From Mycobacterium asiaticum (GTDB taxonomy: Bacteria; Actinomycetota; Actinomycetes; Mycobacteriales; Mycobacteriaceae), in contig NZ_LZMH01000035.1 in the NCBI RefSeq assembly GCF_001673635.1, positions 124,001 through 188,000 of the forward strand: a stretch of 64,000 nt of DNA. Direction: 5' to 3'. This document shows positions 47,979 through 56,908 of this stretch, piece after piece. Each line of letters opens with the position of its first letter. Positions within the stretch are counted from its first letter, which is position 1. The notes below the pieces were generated by a model. The model saw only the letters and a list, made by a program, of their open reading frames with translations. It ran no database searches and was not told the origin of the DNA. The position numbers were made by a program, and so were the translations under genes.

Positions 47979-49031
47979 ATGTCGGGAACCGTGCTGATTA
48001 CCGGCGCTTTCGGTTTGGTCGGATGCGATACCGTGCGGCGGTTCGCCCGGGACGGCTGGCGGGTGGTGGCCGCCGCTCACCGCCGGGCCGACGCGGTGTT
48101 ACCGCACGGGGTGGAAACTCGATGGACCGATCTGACCGATCCTGACGGCGTCGATCGCCTGGTCACCGATGTGTCACCCGATGTCATCGTTCACCTGGCC
48201 GCGGTGATCCCGCCGCTGACATACCGCTACGCGCGATTCGCTCGCAAGGTGAACGTCGACGCCACCGTTGCCCTGGTGCGGGCCGCCGAAAGCCGGCCGA
48301 AACCGCCCCGGTTCCTGTACGCCTCCAGCGTCGCGCTTTACGGCGCGCGTAACCCTTACCACCACGCTGACCTACTCGATGTGGACACACCGCTGCGGCC
48401 GTGCGAGCTCTACGGAGGCCACAAACTTGAAGCCGAACTACTGGTCCGGTCGTCAAGCCTGGACTGGGTGGTGTTGCGACTGGGCGGGGTGCTCAGCGTC
48501 GACCCGCTGGCCATGCCCTTCACCCCCGATATCGTGTATTTCAGCAGCGCGTTGCCGAGCGACGGGCGGGTGCACTGCGTCGACACCCGCGACGTCGCAG
48601 CGGCTTTCGCCGCGTGCGCGGATAAAGACGTGGTCGGGCAGATCCTGCTGATTGCCGGCGATGACACACATCGATTGCGACAGGGCGGGATTGGATCGGC
48701 GATGGCGGCAACTCAGGGCATGGTCGGTTTGTTGCCGCAGGGCCGGCCCGGCAACCCGGACAGTGACGACGACTGGTTCCCCAATGATTGGATGGACGTC
48801 ACCCGCGAGCAGAAGTTACTGAGTTTCCAGCAACATCCGTGGCCGGACATGCTCGCCGAGATGTCCGCACGGGCCGGTTGGAAGCGCACTCCGCGACGGC
48901 TTATCGCGCCAATGGCTCATCAGCTCGTCAAACGCCACGGGGCGTATCTCAATGCGCCCGGTCAGTATGCCGAGGTTTGGGGGGCGCTCCGCACACGGTT
49001 CGGTGAAACGGCGGTGGAAGTCGTCTCCTAG
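47979..49031 (+). CDS. NAD-dependent epimerase/dehydratase family protein
   Basis: 350 aa extended SDR. VLITGAFGLVGCDTVRRFARDGW (GxxGxxG) at residues 5-27, VIVHLAAVIPP, YASSVALYG, and Tyr-x3-Lys YGGHK at about 145. Family members act on nucleotide sugars, sterols or lipids; the substrate is unknown. The start is ATG at 47979 or the in-frame ATG at 47955 (adding MFYGIGDA); both have weak ribosome-binding sites. Convergent with purU. Confidence 0.82.
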   Translation: MSGTVLITGAFGLVGCDTVRRFARDGWRVVAAAHRRADAVLPHGVETRWTDLTDPDGVDRLVTDVSPDVIVHLAAVIPPLTYRYARFARKVNVDATVALVRAAESRPKPPRFLYASSVALYGARNPYHHADLLDVDTPLRPCELYGGHKLEAELLVRSSSLDWVVLRLGGVLSVDPLAMPFTPDIVYFSSALPSDGRVHCVDTRDVAAAFAACADKDVVGQILLIAGDDTHRLRQGGIGSAMAATQGMVGLLPQGRPGNPDSDDDWFPNDWMDVTREQKLLSFQQHPWPDMLAEMSARAGWKRTPRRLIAPMAHQLVKRHGAYLNAPGQYAEVWGALRTRFGETAVEVVS

Positions 49032-49039
49032 CAGACGTC

Positions 49040-49951
49040 CTAGAAGACGATGGTCTGGTTGTTGTGCACGATGACGCGGTCCTGACAGTGCCAGAGCACC
49101 GCCCGGGACAACACCGCGCGCTCGACGTCGGCGCCGACACGTACCAGGTCGTCAACGGTGTCAGTGTGGCTGACGCGCACCACATCCTGTTCGATGATGG
49201 GTCCTTCGTCGAGCACCTCGGTGACATAGTGAGCGGTCGCGCCGACGAGTTTGACGCCCCGCTCGCGGGCGCGCTTGTAAGGGGCTGCCCCGATAAAGGC
49301 GGGCAGGAACGAGTGGTGAATGTTGATCAGTGGGCAGCCGACCGCGGCGAGGAACTCCGGAGTGAGTATCTGCATATAACGGGCCAGAACCACCAGATCG
49401 ACATTGCCGGTGAGCAATTGGAGCTGACGCTGCTCAGCCTCGGCCCGTGTGTCGCGGGTGGCGGGAATGTGGATGAATGGCACCCCGAAGGGCCGGACCC
49501 GCTCGGCCAGGTTCGGATGGTTGGCGATAACCATGGCGATCGACATGGGGAGTTCGCCGCGTCGAGTGCGCCACAACAGATCCAGCAGGCAGTGATCGTC
49601 CTTGGATGCCATGATCGCGACCCGTTTGGGATTTGCGGCCTCGGTGAATCGGTAGTCGATGCCGAACTTCTTGGCGACCGAGTTGGCGAAGTCGCGTTCC
49701 AGCCCATCGATCGCCGCGGTGAGTCCGGGTAGATGAAAGATCGCCCGCTGCAGGAAGGTCCCGTCCTCTGGCGCGGTCGAATGCTGATCCAGCGAGATGA
49801 TGTTCGCGCCGGCATTGGCGAGGAAGGCGCTCACGGCCGCAATGATTCCCGGCCGGTCGTGGCAGCGCAGCAACAAGCGTCCGATGTCGGCGGGCGGCGG
49901 TGGGCCGGCAGGCCGTAGCGGGAAGTCGCCGGGTTCGCTTGGCGGTGACAT
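49040..49951 (-). CDS. purU: Formyltetrahydrofolate deformylase
   Basis: Hydrolyses 10-formyl-THF to THF and formate, balancing one-carbon pools. 303 aa: N-terminal ACT domain (LLLRCHDRPGIIAAVSAFLANAGANIISLDQHST, regulated by Met/Gly in E. coli), then the formyltransferase fold with NHPNL, INIHHSFLPAFIGA and the catalytic Asp in LDEGPIIEQDV. The N-terminal 25 residues are Pro-rich and variable. Equivalent to Rv2964. No ortholog of its usual neighbour coaD lies directly beside it here. Confidence 0.93.
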   Translation of the reverse strand: MSPPSEPGDFPLRPAGPPPPADIGRLLLRCHDRPGIIAAVSAFLANAGANIISLDQHSTAPEDGTFLQRAIFHLPGLTAAIDGLERDFANSVAKKFGIDYRFTEAANPKRVAIMASKDDHCLLDLLWRTRRGELPMSIAMVIANHPNLAERVRPFGVPFIHIPATRDTRAEAEQRQLQLLTGNVDLVVLARYMQILTPEFLAAVGCPLINIHHSFLPAFIGAAPYKRARERGVKLVGATAHYVTEVLDEGPIIEQDVVRVSHTDTVDDLVRVGADVERAVLSRAVLWHCQDRVIVHNNQTIVF

Positions 49952-50017
49952 GCGCGACCTCCCTTCGCCGGGAAATGACGCAGGACACGATACCGCCGAG
50001 AGTTGGTGTTTCGGCAG

Positions 50018-51365
50018 CTATGGCTCGTCTTCGTCCTCGTCGCTTTCGCAGAGCAGCTTTTCGGGGTGGTGGAATTTGTTGGTGCGGGGCTGGCCACGGT
50101 CCAGGTGGGCGGGTGGAAGCCATTCGGTGTCGCCGCGTTTGCTCGTGCGGGTGAGCCAACCTTTCTCGGCGATGGGGTGATGTCTGGTGCAGGCGAACGT
50201 GAGATCGTTGCCGTCGGTGATGCCGGACTTCGCGTAGGGCCTCACGTGGTGCACATCGCAGTTGTAGCCCTTGGCCGAGCACCCGGGAAAGGTGCAGCCG
50301 CGGTGCTTCGCGTACATGACGAGCCGTTGTGCGGCGTTCGCGAGGCGCTTGGTGTGGTACAGCGCCAAAGCCTTTCCGTCGTCGAAGATCGCCAGGTAGT
50401 GACGCGCGTGACTGGCCAGCCGGATCACATCGGACATCGGCAGGATGGTGCCCCCACCGGTGAGACCTCGCCCGGCAGCTCCTTGAGCGTGGTAGTGACG
50501 ACGATCGACGTCGGTAAACCGTTGTGCTGACCCAACTCCTTCGACATCAGCAGCGCCCGCAGCCCTACCAGTAGCGCATCGTGGAAGCGCTGGGCCTTGG
50601 ACCGTAGGTCGTGCCGCGCCGCCTCTTCGATGGGCCGCTCATCGACTACGGGAGTCTCGTCGTCGGGATCACACATGCCCGGCGCGCCGAGTTTTGCCTC
50701 GACGGCCTCTACCGTGGCCCGCAATCCCGGGCTGATATAGCCGCTGATGCGCGACATGCTGTCAGATTCCTGCTTGCCCAACGTTATGCCCCGTTTGCGG
50801 GCGCGATCGTCGTCGGAGAAGTTGCCGTCGGGGTTGAGGTAATTGGCCGACTCGACGGTCAGCCCGCGCAGATCATCTGGACGGCGGTCGATCGCGAGCT
50901 TGGCCAGTTGCCGTTCGGCTTCTTCCCTTGTCCAAACGTGTACCGATGCGGCTGGATCGCGGAAAAAATCGCGAATCACCCGGACATGCCTTTCGCCGAT
51001 CTTTCCTTCGCGGCGGTTGCCGGCAGCAGTGGTGGAAGCGGCTCGCCGGTCAATGCCCTGCGTTCACCCAGGTCCTGCGCTTCGGCGATGCGCCGGCCGG
51101 CCTCGTTCGGGGTGACATGCAATAGATCGGCTACCGGACGGCCCAGCGGGCCACCAAGTTCCTCCGGGCCGGCCTGCGCGCCGAGTTGATTGATCATCGT
51201 GTGCTGCGGTGCCCGCAGCCGGCGCGCCATACGTTCTGTGCGTTGCAACACCCGTTACAGCTCCGGAGGGACGAGTAGGTCAAAGGTCAACGCGCACAGA
51301 CGGTTCAAGGCCTCATCGAGGAGATCCAGCACCTCGCCGATTTCCTCACGAGTGCTGGAAGCCAT
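50018..51365 (-). pseudogene. 13E12-family (DUF222/HNH) protein, decayed
   Basis: Pieces of one gene in different states. From ATG at 51365: MASSTREEIGEVLDLLDEAL to a TAA at 51255-51257 in frame; continuing in frame from 51251 (LQRTERMARRLRAPQH to RRALTGEPLPPLLPAT) to a stop near 50976; a shifted frame from 50979 (IRDFFRDPAASVHVWTRE to [14 protein letters not shown]), and a further shift near 50460 into the HNH domain ([24 protein letters not shown]). At least one nonsense and two frameshift or deletion lesions. In M. tuberculosis the REP13E12 repeats of this family are phiRv1 prophage integration sites. Confidence 0.85.
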
Positions 51366-51505
51366 GCCTGAATTTAACGAATGTGCACTGACACAAATGC
51401 CGGCCGAAGGGCAGAAAGGGGGCGGCACAGACGATTTCGTTGACAGCGAACTCGCCAGTGCATACATCAAGCATGCGTCCCCGGTGGTAGTGCGAGCGCC
51501 GGAGA

Positions 51506-52723
51506 CTAGTGGCAGCCCGGCCGGTGATCCTGATGACCACCATGGTGATCGTGATGATCGTGATGGTCGTGCCCTTCATCCGGCGAGCCAGCCATCATCC
51601 GCAGCATCGGCATGCCCCCGCTGGTGAAGAACCGCGCGACCAGCACCCCCGCGATCACCAGGAAGACGATGTTCAGCCAGGTGGTGTAGTTCCACGAGAT
51701 TCCGGCCGACATCACCATCGCGTTGCGTTGGCTCGGAATGAGATTGGCGGTGCCGAAGATCAATTCGACCAAGTAGCCGGCGGCGACCATCGACACATAG
51801 AAGGTGGCCAACAACGTCAGCATCATTCTGGTGCCGTAGTACTTGCGGTAGATATTGAGGATCGGCAGGATCAGCAGGTCCGCGAAGATGAATGCGATCA
51901 CCCCGCCGAAGCTGATGCCGCCATTCCACAGCACCGCGGCCAGCGGCACATTGCCGATCGAGCAGACGAACGACAAAATCGCGACAAACGGTCCGACGAT
52001 CGGTCCCCACACAACCGACCATGTCGGGTGACTGGTCAAAAAGAAGTCCTGCCAGAAGGTTTCGGGAATCCAGGCCGCGATGGCGCCCGCGATGAACAAC
52101 CCAAGGATCAGATCCCGCAGGATCGCCAGCCACTCCATCACGAACACGTGTGACACCGAGGTCAGGCCGGGTCCGGAAAACAGCCGCCGAAAGAATGACC
52201 CGTCACCCTGAATGGACATGTCCATGGCCGCGTGGCCCTCCATGGACCCGGCCACGCCCTTTTCCGCCTGCTCGCGGGCGGCCTCGATCAGCCGCGAGCG
52301 GACGAAGAACCGGAACAGCAGCGCCAGCACGATGATCATCAGCGGCCCGCCGACGAACTCCGCCGCCGTGAACTGCCAGCCCATCAGCAGAGCCAGGATG
52401 ATGCCGAGCTCCACCACCAGGTTGGTCGAACCGATCTCGAACGCCATCGCGGCGGTGAAGTTGGCACCTTTGCGGAACAACGACCGGGCCAACGCCACGG
52501 CGGCGTACGAGCACGAGGACGAGGCGGCGCCGAGGCCGGCCGCGACGGCCAGAGTACGGGGGCGGTCGTCGCCCATCAGCGACACGATCGTCGAACGCCG
52601 CACCACGGCCTGCACCACCGCGGACAGCGCGAAGCCCAGGATCAGTGCCCACAGGATCTCCCACGTCATCGAGCCGGTGAGGGCTAATGCATGACCGAGA
52701 GCTCCCAGCACTTTGTCCGCCAT
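51506..52723 (-). CDS. Permease (DUF318/ArsP-like), copper-regulated type, with His-rich tail
   Basis: 405 aa, about 8-10 membrane segments. Conserved GAASSSCSYAAVALARSLF and FVCSIGNVPLAAVLWNGGISFGG carry membrane cysteines. A cytoplasmic loop at residues 145-165 is rich in Met and acid. The tail (GHDHHDHHDHHGGHQDHRPG, ending CH) has many histidines and a cysteine and should bind metal. M. tuberculosis Rv2963, a RicR regulon member, is the counterpart. ATG at 52723 has GGAGGA. A RicR-like operator lies just upstream. Substrate unproven; copper or a related metal is likely. Confidence 0.88.
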   Translation of the reverse strand: MADKVLGALGHALALTGSMTWEILWALILGFALSAVVQAVVRRSTIVSLMGDDRPRTLAVAAGLGAASSSCSYAAVALARSLFRKGANFTAAMAFEIGSTNLVVELGIILALLMGWQFTAAEFVGGPLMIIVLALLFRFFVRSRLIEAAREQAEKGVAGSMEGHAAMDMSIQGDGSFFRRLFSGPGLTSVSHVFVMEWLAILRDLILGLFIAGAIAAWIPETFWQDFFLTSHPTWSVVWGPIVGPFVAILSFVCSIGNVPLAAVLWNGGISFGGVIAFIFADLLILPILNIYRKYYGTRMMLTLLATFYVSMVAAGYLVELIFGTANLIPSQRNAMVMSAGISWNYTTWLNIVFLVIAGVLVARFFTSGGMPMLRMMAGSPDEGHDHHDHHDHHGGHQDHRPGCH

Positions 52724-52746
52724 CCGTCCTCCACTCCGTCTCTGTA

Positions 52747-52761
52747 TACCCCAGGGGGGTA
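52747..52761. promoter_or_regulatory. RicR/CsoR-type copper operator
   Basis: TACCC-CAGGG-GGGTA fits the RicR motif TACCC-N5-GGGTA exactly, flanked by TA and TA. It lies 24 bases upstream of the permease ATG, in the promoter. RicR represses its targets, including Rv2963, until copper(I) binds. No ricR gene is in the window. Confidence 0.8.
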
Positions 52762-52984
52762 TAAGAAATTGTTGCCCGCCGGTCCGTCGCCGTCAAGCCC
52801 TGCCTACCGGCCGGATCTATCGTCCTGCCAGCTGCGACCCAGCGGCGATAGGCTGTAGCAAACCACGTGCGCCCGGATCGTCGGCGGGTGAGATGGGAAA
52901 TTGAGCCCGACACACCGGCGTTATCACCGCTGTCACAGGCGTAACACCAGGCACACTGGTCACAACAATTGATGCCAGGAGGGT

Positions 52985-53728
52985 ATGGCCGTGTACCGAG
53001 TCTTTGAAGCGCTGGACGAATTGAGCGCCATCGTCGAAGAAGCCCGTGGCGTACCGATGACGGCGGGCTGCGTCGTGCCCCGCGGTGACGTGCTGGAACT
53101 GATCGACGACATCAAGGACGCCATCCCAGGCGAACTCGACGACGCTCAGGACGTGCTGGATGCCCGCGATTCGATGCTGCATGACGCGAAGGCGCACGCC
53201 GACTCCATGGTGTCCGCGGCAACCACCGAGTCGGAGTCGATGGTCAACCACGCCCGCGCCGAGGCCGACCGCCTACTCTCCGACGCCAAGGCCCAGGCCG
53301 ACCGGATGGTGAGCGAGGCCCGGCAGCACAGCGAGCGGATGGTCGCCGAGGCACGCGAGGAGGCCATGCGCATCGCCGCCTCGGCCAAGCGCGAGTATGA
53401 GGCCAGCGTCAGCCGGGCCAAGACCGAATGCGACCGGTTGATTGAAAACGGCAACCTGTCCTACGAGAAAGCCGTGCAAGAGGGCATCAAGGAGCAGCAG
53501 CGCCTGGTGTCGCAGAACGAGGTGGTGCAGGCTGCCCACGCCGAATCCACCCGCCTCATCGACACTGCCCACGCCGAGGCCGACCGGTTGCGCGGCGAAT
53601 GCGACATCTACGTCGACAACAAGCTGGCCGAGTTCGAAGAATTCCTCAACGGCACCCTGCGCTCCGTCGGCCGTGGCCGGCACCAGCTGCGTACGGCGGC
53701 CGGTACGCACGACTACGTGACTCGCTAA
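52985..53728 (+). CDS. sepIVA: Septation protein SepIVA (DivIVA-domain)
   Basis: 247 aa. The N-terminal 55 residues (VYRVFEALDELSAIVEEARGVPMTAGC) form a DivIVA-like membrane-curvature/dimerisation element; residues 55-220 are a long coiled coil with alternating Ala/Glu/Arg. In mycobacteria SepIVA (Rv2927c) is essential for septation and associates with the divisome and intracellular membrane domain. ATG at 52985 follows AGGAGGG; the GTG two codons later gives the shorter form MYRVFEAL. Upstream 261 bp has no gene apart from the RicR box. Confidence 0.93.
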   Translation: MAVYRVFEALDELSAIVEEARGVPMTAGCVVPRGDVLELIDDIKDAIPGELDDAQDVLDARDSMLHDAKAHADSMVSAATTESESMVNHARAEADRLLSDAKAQADRMVSEARQHSERMVAEAREEAMRIAASAKREYEASVSRAKTECDRLIENGNLSYEKAVQEGIKEQQRLVSQNEVVQAAHAESTRLIDTAHAEADRLRGECDIYVDNKLAEFEEFLNGTLRSVGRGRHQLRTAAGTHDYVTR

Positions 53729-53735
53729 CCCGACG

Positions 53736-53783
53736 GCCCCGGACGCGGCGAAAGTCGCAGCCCCGGACGGGGCGAAAAGTCAT
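53736..53783 (+). repeat. Tandem pair of 24-bp direct repeats
   Basis: Two adjacent copies start GCCCCGGACG-GGCGAAA with one difference at base 11 and differ in the last six bases. They lie between sepIVA and yceD. Meaning unknown. Confidence 0.5.
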
Positions 53784-53815
53784 GGGCCTGCGTTGCGCGC
53801 CGTAGGATTCCAGGT

Positions 53816-54403
53816 ATGGCCAAGCACCACAGCCAAACGGCACAGCGACCCGTGCGGACGCCACTGACCATCGACATCGCCAAGCTCGGTCGACGCCCGG
53901 GCTCTATGTTCAGAGTGCAGGACACCGTGGATAGTCCGACGCGCATCGGCGTTGAGCTGATCGCGATCCCGAAGGGCGAATCACTGGACCTGGATCTGCG
54001 GGTGGAGTCGGTGTCCGAGGGAGTGTTGGTCACCGGGGCCGTCGCCGCAGCCACCGCGGGTGAATGCTCGCGTTGCCTGTCGCCTATTCAGGGACGGGTG
54101 CAGGTTGAGCTGATCGAGCTGTTCGCGTATCCGGACAGTGCCACCGAAGCGACCACCGAGGAGGACGAGGTGGGGCACGTCGTCGACCAGATGGTCGACC
54201 TGGAGCAGCCGATCATCGACGCCGTGGGTCTGGAGCTGCCTTTTTCGCCAGTGTGCTCGCCCGATTGTCCGGGACTGTGCCCGCAGTGCGGGGTTTCCCT
54301 GGCCGCCGAACCCGGGCACCACCATGACCAGATCGACCCGCGGTGGGCCAAACTGGCCGGGATGTTTGAGAACGAGAAAGACAACGACGGCGGTGAGCGG
54401 TGA
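53816..54403 (+). CDS. yceD: YceD/DUF177 family protein
   Basis: 195 aa. DUF177 core: [20 protein letters not shown], then [16 protein letters not shown], and a C-terminal cysteine cluster [12 protein letters not shown] likely to bind zinc. The family is linked to 23S rRNA accumulation and L32/rRNA processing. ATG at 53816. The stop overlaps the GTG start of rnc, so the two are translated together, which fits an RNA-processing role. M. tuberculosis Rv2926c is equivalent. Confidence 0.9.
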   Translation: MAKHHSQTAQRPVRTPLTIDIAKLGRRPGSMFRVQDTVDSPTRIGVELIAIPKGESLDLDLRVESVSEGVLVTGAVAAATAGECSRCLSPIQGRVQVELIELFAYPDSATEATTEEDEVGHVVDQMVDLEQPIIDAVGLELPFSPVCSPDCPGLCPQCGVSLAAEPGHHHDQIDPRWAKLAGMFENEKDNDGGER

Positions 54404-55125
54404 CCCGGTCACGGCAGGCGCTGCTCGACGCGCTCGGTGTCGAACTGTCCGACGACCTGCTTTCACTGGCGCTGACGCACCGCAGCTTCGCCTACGAGAA
54501 CGGCGGGCTACCTACCAACGAGCGGCTGGAGTTCCTCGGCGATGCCGTGCTGGGGCTGACCGTCACCGACGCGCTCTATCACCGCCACCCCGAGCGCTCC
54601 GAGGGTGACCTGGCCAAACTCCGGGCGAGCGTCGTCAACACCCAGGCACTGGCCGATGTAGCCCGCAACCTGACCGACGAGGGTCTGGGCGTGCACATCC
54701 TGCTGGGCCGTGGCGAGGCCAATACCGGCGGCGCCGACAAGTCCAGCATCCTCGCCGACGGCATGGAGTCCCTGCTCGGCGCCATCTACCTGCAGCACGG
54801 CATCGATGTGGCGCGAGAGGTCATCCTGCGGCTGTTCGGCCCGTTGCTGGACGCGGCCCCAACGCTCGGTGCCGGTCTGGACTGGAAGACCAGCCTGCAG
54901 GAACTCACCGCGTCACGGGCGCTGGGCGCGCCGTCCTACTCCGTCACCTCCACTGGCCCCGACCACGACAAGGAGTTCACCGCCGTCGTCGCGGTGATGG
55001 ACGCCGAATACGGCTCGGGTGTGGGGCGCTCCAAGAAGGAAGCCGAGCAGAAGGCTGCGTCGGCGGCCTACAAGGCGCTGGAGGCCATGGAAGTGCTCGA
55101 CAGCGCGGGGAAATCCTCCTTCTAG
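54400..55125 (+). CDS. rnc: Ribonuclease III
   Basis: 241 aa. Endonuclease domain with the signature [14 protein letters not shown] and [12 protein letters not shown]; the acidic residues bind Mg. A C-terminal double-stranded-RNA-binding domain ([33 protein letters not shown]) follows. Processes rRNA precursors and other dsRNA. GTG at 54400 overlaps yceD (GTGA); TAG stop shares a base with the mutM GTG. Confidence 0.96.
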   Translation: MTRSRQALLDALGVELSDDLLSLALTHRSFAYENGGLPTNERLEFLGDAVLGLTVTDALYHRHPERSEGDLAKLRASVVNTQALADVARNLTDEGLGVHILLGRGEANTGGADKSSILADGMESLLGAIYLQHGIDVAREVILRLFGPLLDAAPTLGAGLDWKTSLQELTASRALGAPSYSVTSTGPDHDKEFTAVVAVMDAEYGSGVGRSKKEAEQKAASAAYKALEAMEVLDSAGKSSF

Positions 55126-55985
55126 TGCCTGAACTGCCCGAAGTCGAGGTGGTGCGTCGCGGCCTCGAGACCCATGTGCTGGGCAAGACGATCACCGCCG
55201 TTCGTGTCCATCACCCGCGCGCGGTGCGCCGCCATGAGGCCGGGCCCGCCGACCTCACCGCCCGGTTGCTCGACGCCCGCATTACCCGAACCGACCGGCG
55301 CGGCAAGTACCTGTGGCTGATCCTGGACAAGGCCACCGACCCGGACACCGCGCTGGTGGTGCACCTCGGCATGAGTGGGCAGATGTTGCTGGGCACGGTG
55401 CCGCGCGCCGACCACGTTCGGATCTCCGCGCTGCTCGACGACGGGACGGTGCTGAGCTTCGCCGACCAGCGGACATTCGGCGGGTGGCTGCTCGCCGACC
55501 TGGTGACCGTGGACGGCAGCGTGGTGCCGGCCCCGGTCGCCCACTTGGCGCGCGATCCGCTGGACCCCCGATTCGACGCCGATGCGGTGGTTGAGGTGTT
55601 GCGGCGCAAGCACTCTGAGATCAAGCGACAGCTGCTGGACCAGCAGGTGGTGTCGGGCATCGGCAACATCTACGCCGACGAGGCGCTGTGGCGGGCCAAG
55701 GTCAACGGCGCCCGCATCGCCGCCAACCTGTCGCGCCGTCAGCTGGCGTCAGTGCTGGATGCCGCCGCCGAGGTGATGCGTGAGGCGCTGGGCAAGGGCG
55801 GCACGTCCTTCGATTCGCTGTACGTCAACGTCAACGGTGAGTCGGGCTACTTCGACCGATCGCTGGACGCCTACGGCCGCGAAGGCCAGAACTGCCGGCG
55901 TTGCGGAGCGGTGATACAACGGGAGAAGTTCATGAATCGCTCGTCGTTCTACTGTCCGAAATGCCAGCGCCGACCGCGCCGGTAA
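55125..55985 (+). CDS. mutM: Formamidopyrimidine-DNA glycosylase (Fpg/MutM)
   Basis: 286 aa; removes 8-oxoguanine and FapyG. After start Met removal the catalytic Pro begins [13 protein letters not shown]; Lys of the beta-hairpin ([14 protein letters not shown]), H2TH motif [14 protein letters not shown], and the C-terminal zinc finger (CRRCG to FYCPKCQ). GTG at 55125 shares its G with the rnc stop. Together with ung and mutT1 the window has three oxidised/deaminated base-defence genes. Confidence 0.95.
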   Translation: MPELPEVEVVRRGLETHVLGKTITAVRVHHPRAVRRHEAGPADLTARLLDARITRTDRRGKYLWLILDKATDPDTALVVHLGMSGQMLLGTVPRADHVRISALLDDGTVLSFADQRTFGGWLLADLVTVDGSVVPAPVAHLARDPLDPRFDADAVVEVLRRKHSEIKRQLLDQQVVSGIGNIYADEALWRAKVNGARIAANLSRRQLASVLDAAAEVMREALGKGGTSFDSLYVNVNGESGYFDRSLDAYGREGQNCRRCGAVIQREKFMNRSSFYCPKCQRRPRR

Positions 55986-56099
55986 GGATTCTCGCCGAGT
56001 TCGCGTTGAGCTCGTTGAGCCTGCGTTCACGACGTGAAATCGCTCGATTTCGCGCCCTCACCGCAGGCTGAGCGTCTGGGAAATTGCAGAAAGGGAGCC

Positions 56100-56513
56100 A
56101 TGACTGATCTGTGGGTCGAACGCACTGGCCCGCGCCGGTACACCGGACACAGCTCACGCGGCGCGCAGGTACTCGTCGGCAGCGAGGACGTCGAGGGCGT
56201 CTTCACCCCTGGCGAGCTGATGAAGATCGCGCTGGCCGCCTGCAGCGGGATGTCCAGCGATCAGCCCCTGGCCCGCCGCCTCGGCGACGACTACCGGGCA
56301 ACCGTCAGGGTGTCCGGTGCCGCCGACCGGGAGAAGGAGATCTACCCGCGGCTCGACGAGAAGCTGGAACTGGACCTGTCGGGGCTGTCCGAGGACGAGA
56401 AGGCGCGCCTGCTCGTGGTCGTCAACCGGGCCATCGACGCGGTTTGCACCGTCGGCCGCACCCTGAAATCCGGCACCACGGTGACCTTCGAGGTGGACGA
56501 TGTCAGCACCTGA
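56100..56513 (+). CDS. OsmC family protein
   Basis: 137 aa, peroxiredoxin-like OsmC/Ohr fold. Residues [40 protein letters not shown], where one conserved Cys is seen, and the second near the C-terminus ([13 protein letters not shown]) make the peroxidatic pair. Reduces organic hydroperoxides in the family. ATG at 56100 has AAAGGGAG immediately upstream; the frame extends to 56034 but without support. The stop overlaps acyP by 14 bases. Confidence 0.88.
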   Translation: MTDLWVERTGPRRYTGHSSRGAQVLVGSEDVEGVFTPGELMKIALAACSGMSSDQPLARRLGDDYRATVRVSGAADREKEIYPRLDEKLELDLSGLSEDEKARLLVVVNRAIDAVCTVGRTLKSGTTVTFEVDDVST

Positions 56514-56781
56514 CGTGCGGCTGACCGCCTGGGTGCACGGCCACGTCCAGGGCGTGGGTTTCCGGTGGTGGACCCGTTGCCGGGCGCTGGAGCAGGGGCT
56601 GACCGGCTATGCGGCCAATCAAGCCGACGGCCGTGTGCTGGTGGTGGCCAACGGTCCCCGCGAGGCAGGCGAACGCCTACTGGATTTGCTCCGGGGCGAC
56701 AGCACGCCGGGACGGGTGGACAAGGTGGTCGCCGACTGGTCGGAACCCACCGAGCAGTTCACCGGGTTCGTCGAACGGTAG
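56500..56781 (+). CDS. acyP: Acylphosphatase
   Basis: 93 aa, hydrolyses acyl phosphates. Phosphate loop [13 protein letters not shown] contains the catalytic Arg and is followed by [11 protein letters not shown] with the catalytic Asn. ATG at 56500 inside the end of the OsmC gene indicates translational coupling. smc begins 127 bases later. Confidence 0.94.
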   Translation: MSAPDVRLTAWVHGHVQGVGFRWWTRCRALEQGLTGYAANQADGRVLVVANGPREAGERLLDLLRGDSTPGRVDKVVADWSEPTEQFTGFVER

Positions 56782-56908
56782 CCACGCGTGGTGCATTTGG
56801 GGTCAGAGCGACTCGATTGACCAGCGGTGTGCAAGGGGTCTGGAACACCGCTCGTGACACGCCCCGAGCGGGCGGAGGCGGACGCTTGCACCGGTAATCT
56901 GGCCCCTC

